Source: JAJDXO01 sp965207535
GTDB lineage: Bacteria; Pseudomonadota; Alphaproteobacteria; Rhodospirillales; UBA2165
NCBI GenBank assembly: GCA_965207535.1
Contig: CBDBMR010000016.1
Coordinates: forward strand, 496,001 to 560,000
Direction: 5' to 3'
DNA: 64,000 nt
A program made the translations under genes and the position numbers. The notes below the pieces were generated by a model. The model worked only from the letters and a program-made list of their open reading frames with translations. It was not told the DNA's origin and searched no databases. Shown one piece after another: positions 53,105-61,660 of this stretch. Position 1 is the stretch's first letter; each line of letters begins with the position of its first letter.

Positions 53105-53566
53105 ATGCCGGACGGACAAACGGTCGAAGTCGCGAAAATGAAATTCTCCGCCACCTGTCCCAATAACGCGCGGACGGACGTGGTGTCGGGAGAGGAAGAG
53201 ATTGTCATGGATCACCCGGAGCCGCGCGGCACCGGGCTCGGCATGTCGCCGATCCACACCTACCTCTCCGGTTTCATTGGCTGCACCAACTCGACCATCC
53301 ACAAGCTCGCAAAACGGGCCGGCACCGAAGTGACGGCGCTGGATCTCGAGATGGAGGTCGGCCTGGACCGCCGCGGCCTGACCATGGATCAGGTGGTCGA
53401 GCAGCCTTTCGTCTATGCCAAGACCATCGTCAACATCACCATCGACGCCAGCGACGAACAGCTCCAGGAAATGAAGGACGGCCTGTCGGAGTGGTGCCCC
53501 ATCGCCAAGACGTTCAAGAACGCGGGCACGGAAGTCGTCGAGGAGTGGAACGTCACCAAGCCGTAG
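53105..53566 (+). CDS. OsmC-family thiol peroxidase-like protein
   Basis: 153-residue protein of the OsmC/Ohr superfamily. The redox Cys residues are in KMKFSATCPNNARTDV and LSGFIGCTNSTIHKLAKRAG, the second being the usual peroxidatic position. Here it is Cys, not Sec; the frame has no internal TGA. It may reduce organic hydroperoxides. A strong AGGAGG lies 7 nt upstream. It stands alone 244 bp from the divergent Rieske gene and ends in a clear terminator. Confidence 0.88.
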   Translation: MPDGQTVEVAKMKFSATCPNNARTDVVSGEEEIVMDHPEPRGTGLGMSPIHTYLSGFIGCTNSTIHKLAKRAGTEVTALDLEMEVGLDRRGLTMDQVVEQPFVYAKTIVNITIDASDEQLQEMKDGLSEWCPIAKTFKNAGTEVVEEWNVTKP

Positions 53567-53607
53567 GGGCTTCTAGCCCACGGCAATGTGACGACAATGT
53601 GATCCGA

Positions 53608-53630
53608 GGGGGGCTTAACGCCCCCCTTTT
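53608..53630 (+). terminator. Intrinsic terminator after OsmC gene
   Basis: Perfect stem GGGGGGC / GCCCCCC with loop TTAAC (53608-53626), followed by TTTT. Confidence 0.9.
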
Positions 53631-53676
53631 CGCACGGCATCTTAGGGCCCTCCATACGAACCGGTTTCCCGCTGCC

Positions 53677-54381
53677 ATGCCCAAATCGCGCAAACGCAAA
53701 CCCAAGGTCAAAAAGGGCCCGACACGGTCCAGGAAGTCCGGCACCCCGCCGCCGTTGATGGGTCCCGGCGCCCCGTCTATCGACCGCGCCGCCGGCAGCG
53801 GCAGTGTGGACTGGTCCGGCGGGCGCAAGTCATCGGGCGGCGGGCCGCTCATCACCTTCGGCGGCATCGCGGCGGTGCTGTTGATCGCCGGCGGCGTCTG
53901 GTTCTGGTCGACCGTCCAGGAAAGCAACGCCTTCGAGGAATTGGCGGCGGCCGGCCGGGATATCCTCGAGCGGGTGGAGAGCTTCCCCGATCGCGGCCGG
54001 CGCCATCTCGGCCCCGGTGAAACGATGAACTATGGCACGCCGTTCCCCACGTCGGGGGATCACGACCCCTTCCCCACCAATCCCGGATTCTACGCCACGG
54101 TCCAGCCGCCGACCCGGCTGGTCCACGCCCTCGAACACGGCAACATCGTCATCTACTACGACCGGCCGCCGGCGCTGGACATGGCGACGCTCCGGGAATG
54201 GTCCAAGTTTTATGGCGGCACCTGGGACGGGCTTGTGGTGGCGCCGTCCCGCGGCCTCGGCGGAAGCCTCGTGTTCACCGCCTGGACCAAGCGGCTCAAA
54301 ATGGACAAGTTGAACCCGGCGCACGGCGCCGCGTTCATCGACGAATACCGCGGCCGGGGACCGGAACGGCCCGTAAGGTAA
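53677..54381 (+). CDS. Membrane-anchored DUF3105 protein
   Basis: 234-residue protein. The first 65 residues are basic and low in complexity (PKSRKRKPKVKKGPTRSRKS), then one membrane helix (LITFGGIAAVLLIAGGVWFW), then an outside domain with the DUF3105 pattern NYGTPFPTSGDHDPFPTNPG and RLVHALEHGNIVIYYDRPP. Function unknown. A small hairpin (54374-54390) overlaps its stop. Confidence 0.82.
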   Translation: MPKSRKRKPKVKKGPTRSRKSGTPPPLMGPGAPSIDRAAGSGSVDWSGGRKSSGGGPLITFGGIAAVLLIAGGVWFWSTVQESNAFEELAAAGRDILERVESFPDRGRRHLGPGETMNYGTPFPTSGDHDPFPTNPGFYATVQPPTRLVHALEHGNIVIYYDRPPALDMATLREWSKFYGGTWDGLVVAPSRGLGGSLVFTAWTKRLKMDKLNPAHGAAFIDEYRGRGPERPVR

Positions 54382-54497
54382 AATACCTTAAGCTACTGAA
54401 TTTATTTTGATAATAAATTTATGTTGCTATTTTGTTCTATTTGAGCTAACGTCCTCTCCCGAGTTCATCAGGCAAAAGAAATCAAGAGAGGAACCCC

Positions 54498-54581
54498 ATG
54501 TTCAATATCGAGCTCATGAAGGACGCAAGCGCCCTGACCTCCATCGTCATGGCCGGCTATGTCTTCCTGGTGATCTTCTAG
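54498..54581 (+). CDS. Candidate 27-residue hydrophobic microprotein
   Basis: ATG at 54498 after GAGAGG (spacing 5), 27 codons to TAG at 54579. The protein begins MFNIELMKDASALTSIVMAG and ends YVFLVIF, an amphipathic start with a hydrophobic C-terminal half long enough for a membrane insertion. Upstream is an AT-rich stretch (54390-54445) with a small hairpin, unlike the surroundings. Supported by a strong ribosome site and an AT-rich upstream region, not by homology. Confidence 0.5.
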   Translation: MFNIELMKDASALTSIVMAGYVFLVIF

Positions 54582-54716
54582 AGCCGATCATGGTTTGTCG
54601 GAATCGCTTTGCGGTGCCGACAATCCATGTGAAGCGGCTCTACACTATTGAAGTAGATCGGATTCACATGTTTTGACGAAACCGCCCCGTGGTTCCGTCA
54701 AAACATGACCCGATCT
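54579..54716. repeat. Two adjacent long imperfect palindromes
   Basis: 54579-54642: ends TAGAGCCG / CGGCTCTA with inner pairs TTGTCGG / CCGACAA. 54655-54716: ends AGATCGG / CCGATCT with a 17-bp inner stem CATGTTTTGACG... / ...CGTCAAAACATG (one mismatch) and loop GCCCCGT. They lie in the 325-bp gap to the thioesterase gene; the rest of that gap shows nothing recognisable. The first starts at the stop codon of the microprotein. Confidence 0.8.
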
Positions 54717-54906
54717 AGGTCCGAATTCCCGGATGTGGGCCGAACGGCAATCTTGGGCATGAACCCCGGTGGTTCCGTCAACTACCGCAGACCGCAAGTC
54801 CCCCCGTATCCCAGCGCCGCCGGAGCAAGGCAACCCCGGCTTGGTCTTCCGGCGGCAAAGGCCCGCCGGCCGGTCCGCCCGGCCGGCGGGGTTGGGAAAC
54901 GGCCCG

Positions 54907-55302
54907 TTACTCCTTCGGGGGCAGCGGGCGGGACTTGCGGTCACCCCCCACCGCCACATAGGTGAAAATTCCTTCGGTTACCTTGATCCGGGTTTGCTGG
55001 TTTTGGCGGACCAGCACCCAGGCCTCGATCTTGACGGTGATGGAGGTCCGCCCTTCCCGTTCGGTCGAGCAATAGCAGGCCAGCAGATCACCGACGAGGA
55101 CCGGCTCGTGAAAGGTCATTTCCTTGATGGCGACGGTGGCGGTTTTGCCCCGGGCGCGGTTCTCGGCATAGGTGCCGCCGGCCAGGTCCATCTGGGACAG
55201 CAGCCAGCCGCCGAAAATGTCGCCGAACGGGTTGGTATCGGCGGGCATGGTCCGCACAAGCTGGGTCAATTCACCGCCGGGTCCTTCTTGGGTTTCGGCC
55301 AT
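54907..55302 (-). CDS. Acyl-CoA thioesterase, YciA-like hotdog
   Basis: 131-residue single hotdog-domain enzyme. Signature NPFGDIFGGWLLSQMDLAGG with the catalytic Asp, and MTFHEPVLVGDLLACYCSTE. Such enzymes hydrolyse short to medium acyl-CoAs. Started at MAETQEGPGG (55302); the upstream 12 codons are not conserved. No operon partner; divergent from parE. Confidence 0.9.
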   Translation of the reverse strand: MAETQEGPGGELTQLVRTMPADTNPFGDIFGGWLLSQMDLAGGTYAENRARGKTATVAIKEMTFHEPVLVGDLLACYCSTEREGRTSITVKIEAWVLVRQNQQTRIKVTEGIFTYVAVGGDRKSRPLPPKE

Positions 55303-55445
55303 GGGAAAATTCCTCGTCCCGGAAAAACGTTGCCACACACTATATGTTGTTATAATTCCATGATTGGCTACAGGATCAAGTAATTCCGTCGGGTTCCGCC
55401 ACGGATCGACTTGATCCCGAACAATAACTCCAAGGGCGAAACGCC

Positions 55446-57488
55446 ATGAACGACCTGTTCGCCGGACAAAACGGCAGGAAGACCACCAGGCAAACGGCGA
55501 AAACCCCGCGGAAATCCGGGGGAAAACCGAAATCCTATTCGGCCAAGGACATCGAGGTCCTGGAAGGCCTGGAGCCGGTGCGCCGGCGTCCGGGCATGTA
55601 TATCGGCGGCACCGACGAGCGGGCGCTGCATCACCTTGTGGCCGAGCTGCTCGACAATTCCATGGACGAGGCGGTGGCCGGCGAGGCCACCCGGATCGAG
55701 ATCGAACTGGCCGCCGATCAGACGGTGACGGTGCGCGACAACGGCCGCGGCATCCCCGTCGATCCTCACCCCAAGTTCAAGACCAAGTCGGCGCTGGAGG
55801 TGATCCTCACCACCCTCCACTCGGGCGGCAAGTTCTCCCACAAGTCCTACGAAACCGCGGGCGGCCTGCACGGCGTGGGCCTGAGCGTGGTCAACGCGCT
55901 GGCCGACGAACTCACCGTCGAGGTGGCCCGGGACAAGAAGGTCTGGGGCCAGTCCTACAGCCGCGGCAAGCCCAAGGGCAAACTGAAGGAATTGGGCACG
56001 GCCTCCAATCGGCGGGGAACCACGGTCTCGTTCCATCCGGATCCCAAGATTTTCGGCGCCAAGGCGCACTTCCGCCCGGCCCTGCTCTATCGCATGGCGC
56101 GCTCCAAGGCCTACCTGTTCCGCGGCGTCGAGATCCGCTGGTCCTGCGATGAGAGCCTGATCGCCGGGAAGGACGAAACGCCGGCCAAGGCGACCCTGCA
56201 TTTTCCGGGCGGGCTCGAGGACTATCTCGCCCAGACCCTGGAAAACCGTGCCACGGTGACGGAGAGGACCTTCGCCGGCGAGGCCGACCTCAACGGCGGC
56301 TCGGGCCGGGTCGAATGGGCCGTCGCGTGGCCCGCCGACGAGGACGAATACTTCAACTCCTACTGCAACACCGTGCCGACCCCGCAAGGCGGCACCCACG
56401 AAGCGGGCTTCCGCACGGCCGTGACCAAGGCGCTCCGGGCTTATGGCGACCTCACCGGCAACAAGGCGGCGGCCAAGGTGACCGGCGACGATACCCTGGG
56501 CGGCGCCTGCGTCATGCTCTCGGTGTTCATCGCCGACCCGCAATTCCAGGGCCAGACCAAGGAAAGGCTGGCGACGCCCGAAGCGGCCAAACTGGTGGAA
56601 GGCTCGGTCAGCGACCATTTCGATCACTGGCTGTCGGGCGATCCCAAGGCCGCCGACACGCTTCTGGAGCGGATCGTCGAGCGCAGCCGGGAACGGATGC
56701 GCAAGCGCCAGGAAAAGACCCTCAAGCGCCAATCGGCGGCCCGGAAACTGCGCCTGCCCGGCAAGCTCGCCGATTGCACCCAAAAATCCCGGGAAGGCAC
56801 GGAACTGTTCATCGTCGAAGGCGATTCCGCCGGCGGCTCGGCCAAACAGGCCCGCGACCGGGCAACCCAGGCCGTCCTGCCGCTCAGGGGCAAGATCCTG
56901 AACGTGGCGAGCGCCACCGCCGACAAGATGAACGCCAACCAGGAACTCAACGATCTGATCGAGGCGCTGGGCTGCGGGACCGGACCCCGCTACGCCGACG
57001 ACGATCTGCGCTACGACAAGATCATCATCATGACCGACGCCGATGTGGACGGCGCCCACATCGCCTCCCTCTTGATGACGTATTTCTTCAAGGAAATGCC
57101 CGAACTTATTGAAAACGGACATTTGTTTATCGCCCAACCACCCCTCTACCGGATCGCGCAGGGGGGCGAGACGGCCTACGCCATGGACGATGCGCACAAG
57201 GACGAATTGCTGGAAAAGGTGTTCACCGGACGGGGCAGGATAGAGGTCTCGCGCTTCAAGGGGCTGGGCGAAATGCCGCCGGCGCAGTTGAAGGAGACCG
57301 CCATGAACCCGGACACGCGGACCCTGTTGCGGGTCACGGTGCCGGCCGGCCAGTCCGACGACGAGCACCGGGAGGCCAGGGAGACCGCCAAGCTGGTGGA
57401 TGACCTGATGGGCAAGAAGCCGGAACTGCGCCTCGCCTTCATCCAGTCCCACGCCGCCGAACTGGAAGACGGGCTGATCGACGTCTGA
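55446..57488 (+). CDS. parE: DNA topoisomerase IV subunit B
   Basis: 680-residue ATPase subunit. GHKL motifs: VAELLDNSMDEAVAGEA, VRDNGRGIPVDPHPK and GGLHGVGLSVVNALADEL; TOPRIM motifs EGTELFIVEGDSAGGSAKQA and KIIIMTDADVDGAHIASLL. The length and lack of the GyrB insertion, and the C-terminal PELRLAFIQSHAAELEDGL, point to ParE rather than GyrB. N-terminal 25 basic residues are an extension. ParC is not in the window. Stop is 3 bp from the convergent carbonic anhydrase gene. Confidence 0.95.
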   Translation: MNDLFAGQNGRKTTRQTAKTPRKSGGKPKSYSAKDIEVLEGLEPVRRRPGMYIGGTDERALHHLVAELLDNSMDEAVAGEATRIEIELAADQTVTVRDNGRGIPVDPHPKFKTKSALEVILTTLHSGGKFSHKSYETAGGLHGVGLSVVNALADELTVEVARDKKVWGQSYSRGKPKGKLKELGTASNRRGTTVSFHPDPKIFGAKAHFRPALLYRMARSKAYLFRGVEIRWSCDESLIAGKDETPAKATLHFPGGLEDYLAQTLENRATVTERTFAGEADLNGGSGRVEWAVAWPADEDEYFNSYCNTVPTPQGGTHEAGFRTAVTKALRAYGDLTGNKAAAKVTGDDTLGGACVMLSVFIADPQFQGQTKERLATPEAAKLVEGSVSDHFDHWLSGDPKAADTLLERIVERSRERMRKRQEKTLKRQSAARKLRLPGKLADCTQKSREGTELFIVEGDSAGGSAKQARDRATQAVLPLRGKILNVASATADKMNANQELNDLIEALGCGTGPRYADDDLRYDKIIIMTDADVDGAHIASLLMTYFFKEMPELIENGHLFIAQPPLYRIAQGGETAYAMDDAHKDELLEKVFTGRGRIEVSRFKGLGEMPPAQLKETAMNPDTRTLLRVTVPAGQSDDEHREARETAKLVDDLMGKKPELRLAFIQSHAAELEDGLIDV

Positions 57489-57491
57489 CGC

Positions 57492-58046
57492 CTACTCCGC
57501 CGCCGTCTTCAGGGCGGAGAAATCCCTGAGATATTCCTGGCCGCGCTCGAAATAGCTTTCCACCGACCAGTCGAAGCCCTCGATCTCTTCCTGTGAAAGC
57601 TCGCGCATGAGCCTGGCGGGCCGGCCGCTCCACAGTTCCCCCGATCTGATCACCTTTTTCGGCGTCAGCAGGGCGCCGGCGGCGAGCATGCCCTGGGTTT
57701 CGATCGTGCCCTCGTCGAGGACGATGGAGCCCATGCCGACGAACGCATTGTCGGCGATGTTGCAGGCATGAAGCAGCGCCATGTGGCCGATGGTCACGTC
57801 GTCGCCGATATAGGTGCCCTGGGTTTGGATGTGGACGTGGATCACCGTGCCGTCCTGGACGTTGACCCGCTTGCCGATGCGGATCGGGTTGTCGTCGCCG
57901 CGCAGCACGCAGTTGAACCACACCGACGATCCCGCGCCGATCTCCACGTCGCCGATCACCGAGGCGCCCGGCGCGATGAACACGTCATCGGCGATCTTCG
58001 GCCACTTGCCGTTGTAGGGCAGGATGTTTCCTTGGAAGTCGGTCAT
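57492..58046 (-). CDS. Gamma-carbonic anhydrase family protein
   Basis: 184-residue left-handed beta-helix protein of hexapeptide repeats. Metal His ligands appear in TVIHVHIQTQ and TIGHMALLHACN (three His, two from the neighbouring subunit as in the family). The C-terminal helix is present. YrdA/PaaY-type members bind zinc or iron; activity is variable. It follows argC by 22 bp on the same strand. Confidence 0.9.
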   Translation of the reverse strand: MTDFQGNILPYNGKWPKIADDVFIAPGASVIGDVEIGAGSSVWFNCVLRGDDNPIRIGKRVNVQDGTVIHVHIQTQGTYIGDDVTIGHMALLHACNIADNAFVGMGSIVLDEGTIETQGMLAAGALLTPKKVIRSGELWSGRPARLMRELSQEEIEGFDWSVESYFERGQEYLRDFSALKTAAE

Positions 58047-58068
58047 GTCTCGCTCCTTCTCGGGCGTG

Positions 58069-59019
58069 CTATTCGAGGCCGGTCTCTTCAGGCAGACCCA
58101 GCATGATGTTGAGGTTCTGCACCGCGCTCCCCGCCGCGCCCTTGCCGAGATTGTCCGACTGGGCGGCCAAAACCGCGTGGCCGTGGGCGTCGTTGCCGAA
58201 GACGTAGAGCCTGAGATGATTGGTGCCGTTCAGGGCCTCCGGATCCAAAAGCGCCGCGTGGCCCGCCGCATCGCCCGGCTCGGCGACGGTGACGAACCGG
58301 CGGCCCGCATACCAGGCGGCGAGACAACCGTGCAGATCGGCGACCGACGGCGTCCCCGGCAGCGCCGCCAATTGCAGCGGCACCTGAACGATCATCCCCT
58401 GCCGGTAGCGCCCCACCGACGGCGCGAACAGGGGCCGGGCCTCCAACAGGCCGTGGGCCTGGATTTCCGGCACATGCTTATGTTCGAGGCCGAGGCCGTA
58501 ATAGTAGAACTCGGACGAGATGGCATTGTCCGCGGAGGCATCCTCCATCCGCCTGATCAGCGACTTGCCGCCGCCCGAATAGCCGGACACCGCATTGATG
58601 GTCACCGGATAGTCCGCCGGCATCAGCCCGGACGCCACCAAAGGCCGTATGAGCGCGATGGACGACAGCGCGTAGCAGCCGGGATTGGCGACAAGCCGCG
58701 CGCCGGCGATCTTGGCCTCGTGCCCCGCCTCGAGCTCGGGATAGCCGAACACCCAGCCCGCCGCCGTCCTGTGCGCCGTCGAGGCGTCGATGATCCGGGT
58801 GCACCCGTCGGCAAGCGCCACGGCCTCGCGGGCCGCGTCGTCGGGGAGGCAGAGGATGGCGACGTCGGCTTCGGCGAGGGCCGCCTTCCGGGCGTCCGCG
58901 TCCTTCCGCTCGGCGTCATCCAGGTGGATGAGCGAGAGGTCGCCGCGGGGTCCGAGCCGTTCGGCGATCTCAAGGCCGGTCGTCCCCGCCTCGCCGTCGA
59001 TGAAAATTCTTGCCGTCAT
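58069..59019 (-). CDS. argC: N-acetyl-gamma-glutamyl-phosphate reductase (short type)
   Basis: 316-residue short form of ArgC, the third step of arginine synthesis. NADP-binding GEAGTTGLEIAERL, active-site Cys in VANPGCYALSSIALIRPL, and NAVSGYSGGGKSLIRRM. Start at MTARIFIDG (59019), with a longer frame upstream that crosses the terminator region. It follows rpsI after a terminator. Confidence 0.95.
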   Translation of the reverse strand: MTARIFIDGEAGTTGLEIAERLGPRGDLSLIHLDDAERKDADARKAALAEADVAILCLPDDAAREAVALADGCTRIIDASTAHRTAAGWVFGYPELEAGHEAKIAGARLVANPGCYALSSIALIRPLVASGLMPADYPVTINAVSGYSGGGKSLIRRMEDASADNAISSEFYYYGLGLEHKHVPEIQAHGLLEARPLFAPSVGRYRQGMIVQVPLQLAALPGTPSVADLHGCLAAWYAGRRFVTVAEPGDAAGHAALLDPEALNGTNHLRLYVFGNDAHGHAVLAAQSDNLGKGAAGSAVQNLNIMLGLPEETGLE

Positions 59020-59077
59020 GTCATGCGTCCTGTGGGGCGCTGACATACGCCCTTGTTTCCGCCTTGGGAAGCCCAAA

Positions 59078-59112
59078 TAAAAAGGGCCGCCCGGTTGCAC
59101 GGACAGCCCTTT
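59078..59112 (-). terminator. Terminator of rplM-rpsI
   Basis: On the minus strand AAAGGGC ... GCCCTTT (arms at about 59108-59114 and 59081-59088, with an internal CCG pairing) ends in TTTTTATT, 20 bp after the rpsI stop. Confidence 0.75.
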
Positions 59113-59134
59113 CCAAAAGAGAAGTATTCCGTGC

Positions 59135-59653
59135 TTAACGTTTCGAGAACTGGAAACTGCGCCGGGCCTTGGCGCGGCCGTACTTCTTCCGCTCGACGAC
59201 GCGGCTGTCGCGGGTCAGGAACCCGCCTTTCTTGAGGACCGGGCGCAGCGCCGGGTCGTGGAAGGTCAGCGCCTTGGAGATGCCGTGGCGCACCGCTCCG
59301 GCCTGGCCCGAAAGGCCGCCGCCGGAAACCGTGCACATGACGTCGTACTGGTCGACGCGGCCCACTTCCTGGAACGGCTGGTTGAGCATCATTCGCAGCA
59401 CGGGACGCGCGAAGTAGGTCTCCACGTCCCGCTCGTTGACCACGATCTTGCCGCTGCCGGGCTTGAGCCAGACACGGGCCACCGCATCCTTCCGCTTGCC
59501 GGTGGCGTAGGCGCGGCCGTGCTCGTCGAGCACCGGCTCGGCGGGCGCCGCAGGCGCGGCCTCGACGGGCGTCTCGGCCGCCGCCGCCCCGTCACCGCCT
59601 TCAAGCGTTTCTTTCAGTTCCTCGAGGACCTCCGCTGTCGGTTGATCAGCCAT
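59135..59653 (-). CDS. rpsI: 30S ribosomal protein uS9 (S9)
   Basis: 172-residue S9 with the signature GGGLSGQAGAVRHGISKAL and the basic tail KKYGRAKARRSFQFSKR that reaches the P site. The N-terminus carries an acidic Ala/Glu/Pro-rich extension of about 45 residues before YATGKRKDAVARVWLKPGSG, longer than in E. coli but common in alphaproteobacteria. It starts 1 nt after the rplM stop. Confidence 0.97.
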   Translation of the reverse strand: MADQPTAEVLEELKETLEGGDGAAAAETPVEAAPAAPAEPVLDEHGRAYATGKRKDAVARVWLKPGSGKIVVNERDVETYFARPVLRMMLNQPFQEVGRVDQYDVMCTVSGGGLSGQAGAVRHGISKALTFHDPALRPVLKKGGFLTRDSRVVERKKYGRAKARRSFQFSKR

Positions 59654-59654
59654 A

Positions 59655-60119
59655 TCAGGCGCTCCTCTTGTTCTTCGGGTTCATGGCGGCGACGTCCAGC
59701 ACCTGGGGCTTCTGCGCCTCGTGGGGATGTTCGGCGCCGGCATAGACGTGCAGCTTGCGCATCTGTTGGCGGCCGAGCGGCGAGCGGGAGATCATCCGCT
59801 CGACGGCCTTGTGAACCACCCGCTCCGGGTGCTTGCCGTCGAGAATCTCGCCGGCGGTCGCGCTCCTGATGCCGCCCGGATAGCCGGTGTGGCGGTAATA
59901 GGTCTTGTCGGTGCGCTTGTTGCCGGTGAGCCGCACCTTGCCCGCATTGACGACGATGATGTTGTCGCCGCAATCGATATGCGGGGTGAAGGTGGGCTTG
60001 TGCTTGCCGCGCAGCCGGGAAGCGACGACGCTGGCGAGCCGGCCGAGGACCACGTCCTCGGCGTCGATCACGAACCAGCCCCGCTGTACGTCGCCGGGTT
60101 TGGCCGAATAGGTTTTCAT
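59655..60119 (-). CDS. rplM: 50S ribosomal protein uL13 (L13)
   Basis: 154-residue L13. Motifs FVIDAEDVVLGRLASVVASR, GKHKPTFTPHIDCGDNIIVV and KTYYRHTGYPGGIRSATAGE, then the MISRSPLGRQQMRKLHVYAG C-terminus. First gene of the rplM-rpsI operon, transcribed leftward from the 60120-60342 gap. Confidence 0.97.
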   Translation of the reverse strand: MKTYSAKPGDVQRGWFVIDAEDVVLGRLASVVASRLRGKHKPTFTPHIDCGDNIIVVNAGKVRLTGNKRTDKTYYRHTGYPGGIRSATAGEILDGKHPERVVHKAVERMISRSPLGRQQMRKLHVYAGAEHPHEAQKPQVLDVAAMNPKNKRSA

Positions 60120-60217
60120 TCTTCAGTTCCTCTCGAAGACGCGCGAATATACGGTTTCGCGCCCGCAAGTCAACGGCGAAATTCGCGAATAATTCAATGA
60201 TTCCCGAGGGTTAGAAA

Positions 60218-60237
60218 TGAGGTATTATATTACCTCA
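60218..60237. promoter_or_regulatory. Operator-like inverted repeat in divergent gap
   Basis: TGAGGTA-TTATAT-TACCTCA is a perfect 7-bp inverted repeat with 6-bp AT spacer, placed between rplM and the enoyl-CoA hydratase gene. A second palindrome, ATTCGCGAAT (60181-60190), lies near it. They could bind a repressor for either gene; the regulator is unknown. Confidence 0.5.
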
Positions 60238-60342
60238 ATTCGATCATCAAGAGCATGGGGACACTGGCGAGATTATCCCTTGCGGCGACGGGATCAAAGG
60301 CGGATTCTCAATGCCAGCGACCCACTCCAAGGAGGCTCCCAA

Positions 60343-61152
60343 ATGCCCGACGCCCCCCAGCCGGACCAGCTCGACGAAGCCATCCTGCTCCGCGACGACA
60401 CGGATGCAGGCATCACCACGGTGACCCTCAACCGTCCCGCCAAGCGCAATGCGCTGTCGGACGCCATGCTGGCGGAGCTGAAGTCGACCCTCGACGCCAT
60501 CAACGGGGACCCCGCGGTGCGGGTGGTCGTTCTCGCGGCCAACGGTCCGGTCTTCTGCGCCGGGCATGACTTGAAGGAAATGCGGGCCGACCCCTCCTAC
60601 GACAACATCCTCAGGCTGTTCACCGATTGCAGCGAGGTGATGCTGACCCTCACACGGATGCGCCAGCCGGTCATCGCCCGGGTGCACGCGACCGCCGCCG
60701 CCGCCGGGTGCCAGTTGGTCTCCGCCTGCGACCTCGCCGTCGCCGGCGAGGACGCCAGGTTCGCCACGCCGGGCATCGTCAACGGGCTGTTCTGCTCGAC
60801 GCCCATGGTGCCGCTCAGCCGGACCGTCGGGCGCAAGGCGGCGATGGAAATGCTGCTCACGGGCAATCTGATCGATGCCGAGCGCGCGCTTCGGTTCGGC
60901 CTCGTCAACCGGGTGGTGCCCGCCGACCGACTCGACGAGGCGGTGATGGAATTCGCCGAACGAATCGCCGGCCTGTCGACCAAGTCCATGTCCATGGGCA
61001 AGGAGGCGTTCTACAGGCAGATCGACATGGACCTGGACGAAGCCTACGCATTCACGTCGAAAGTGATGGCCGAGAATATGCAGGTGCACGATGCCCGGGA
61101 GGGCATCGACGCGTTTCTCGAGAAACGTCACCCCGAATGGCAGGACCGGTAG
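60343..61152 (+). CDS. Enoyl-CoA hydratase/isomerase
   Basis: 269-residue crotonase. Oxyanion-hole regions are FCAGHDLKEM and VARVHATAAAAGCQLVSACD. The first catalytic-Glu position reads AAGCQL and the second reads FCSTPM; both Glu of classic hydratases are replaced (Gln-Leu, Ser-Thr), so it may be an ECHDC3-like or other crotonase with altered chemistry. ATG 60343 with GGAGG upstream. The longer frame upstream is rejected because it crosses the operator-like repeat. Confidence 0.85.
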   Translation: MPDAPQPDQLDEAILLRDDTDAGITTVTLNRPAKRNALSDAMLAELKSTLDAINGDPAVRVVVLAANGPVFCAGHDLKEMRADPSYDNILRLFTDCSEVMLTLTRMRQPVIARVHATAAAAGCQLVSACDLAVAGEDARFATPGIVNGLFCSTPMVPLSRTVGRKAAMEMLLTGNLIDAERALRFGLVNRVVPADRLDEAVMEFAERIAGLSTKSMSMGKEAFYRQIDMDLDEAYAFTSKVMAENMQVHDAREGIDAFLEKRHPEWQDR

Positions 61153-61161
61153 GCGCCCGGC

Positions 61162-61656
61162 TTGAACCTGTATTACCCCGATACGTCGATCCGCGACATC
61201 CTCCGGCGGGTGAAGACCATCGCCATGGTCGGCGCCAGTCCGGATTGGGTCCGGCCCAGCCATTTCGCCATGAAGTATTTGCAGCGCAAGGGCTACCGGG
61301 TGATCCCGGTGAACCCTCGGGCCGCCGGCGATGAGATACTCGGCGAAGAGGTCTACGGTGCGCTGGCCGACGTCCCGCCCACCTTCGAAATGGTCGACGT
61401 GTTCCGCAACCCGGACGCCGCGGGACCGGTTACCGACGAGGCCATCGAGATCGCATCCGAGAAAGGAATCCAGGTCGTCTGGATGCAGTTGGGGGTGGTC
61501 AACCACGAGGCGGCCGCCCGCGCCGAAGCGGCCGGGCTGTCGGTGGTCATGGACCGCTGCGCCAAAATCGAATACGGACGCCTGTTCGGCGAGTTGAGCT
61601 GGTCGGGCGTCAACTCCAGGATCATCACCGCCAAGCGCGCCCCCTTCAGACGGTAG
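61162..61656 (+). CDS. CoA-binding protein, YccU-like
   Basis: 164-residue Rossmann protein of the CoA_binding family. The motif KTIAMVGASPDWVRPSHFAM and YRVIPVNPRAAGDEILGEEV are characteristic. It starts at TTG 61162, 9 bp after the previous gene. It lies in a run with metY, and the catalytic activity, if any, is unknown. Confidence 0.85.
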   Translation: MNLYYPDTSIRDILRRVKTIAMVGASPDWVRPSHFAMKYLQRKGYRVIPVNPRAAGDEILGEEVYGALADVPPTFEMVDVFRNPDAAGPVTDEAIEIASEKGIQVVWMQLGVVNHEAAARAEAAGLSVVMDRCAKIEYGRLFGELSWSGVNSRIITAKRAPFRR

Positions 61657-61660
61657 GACC

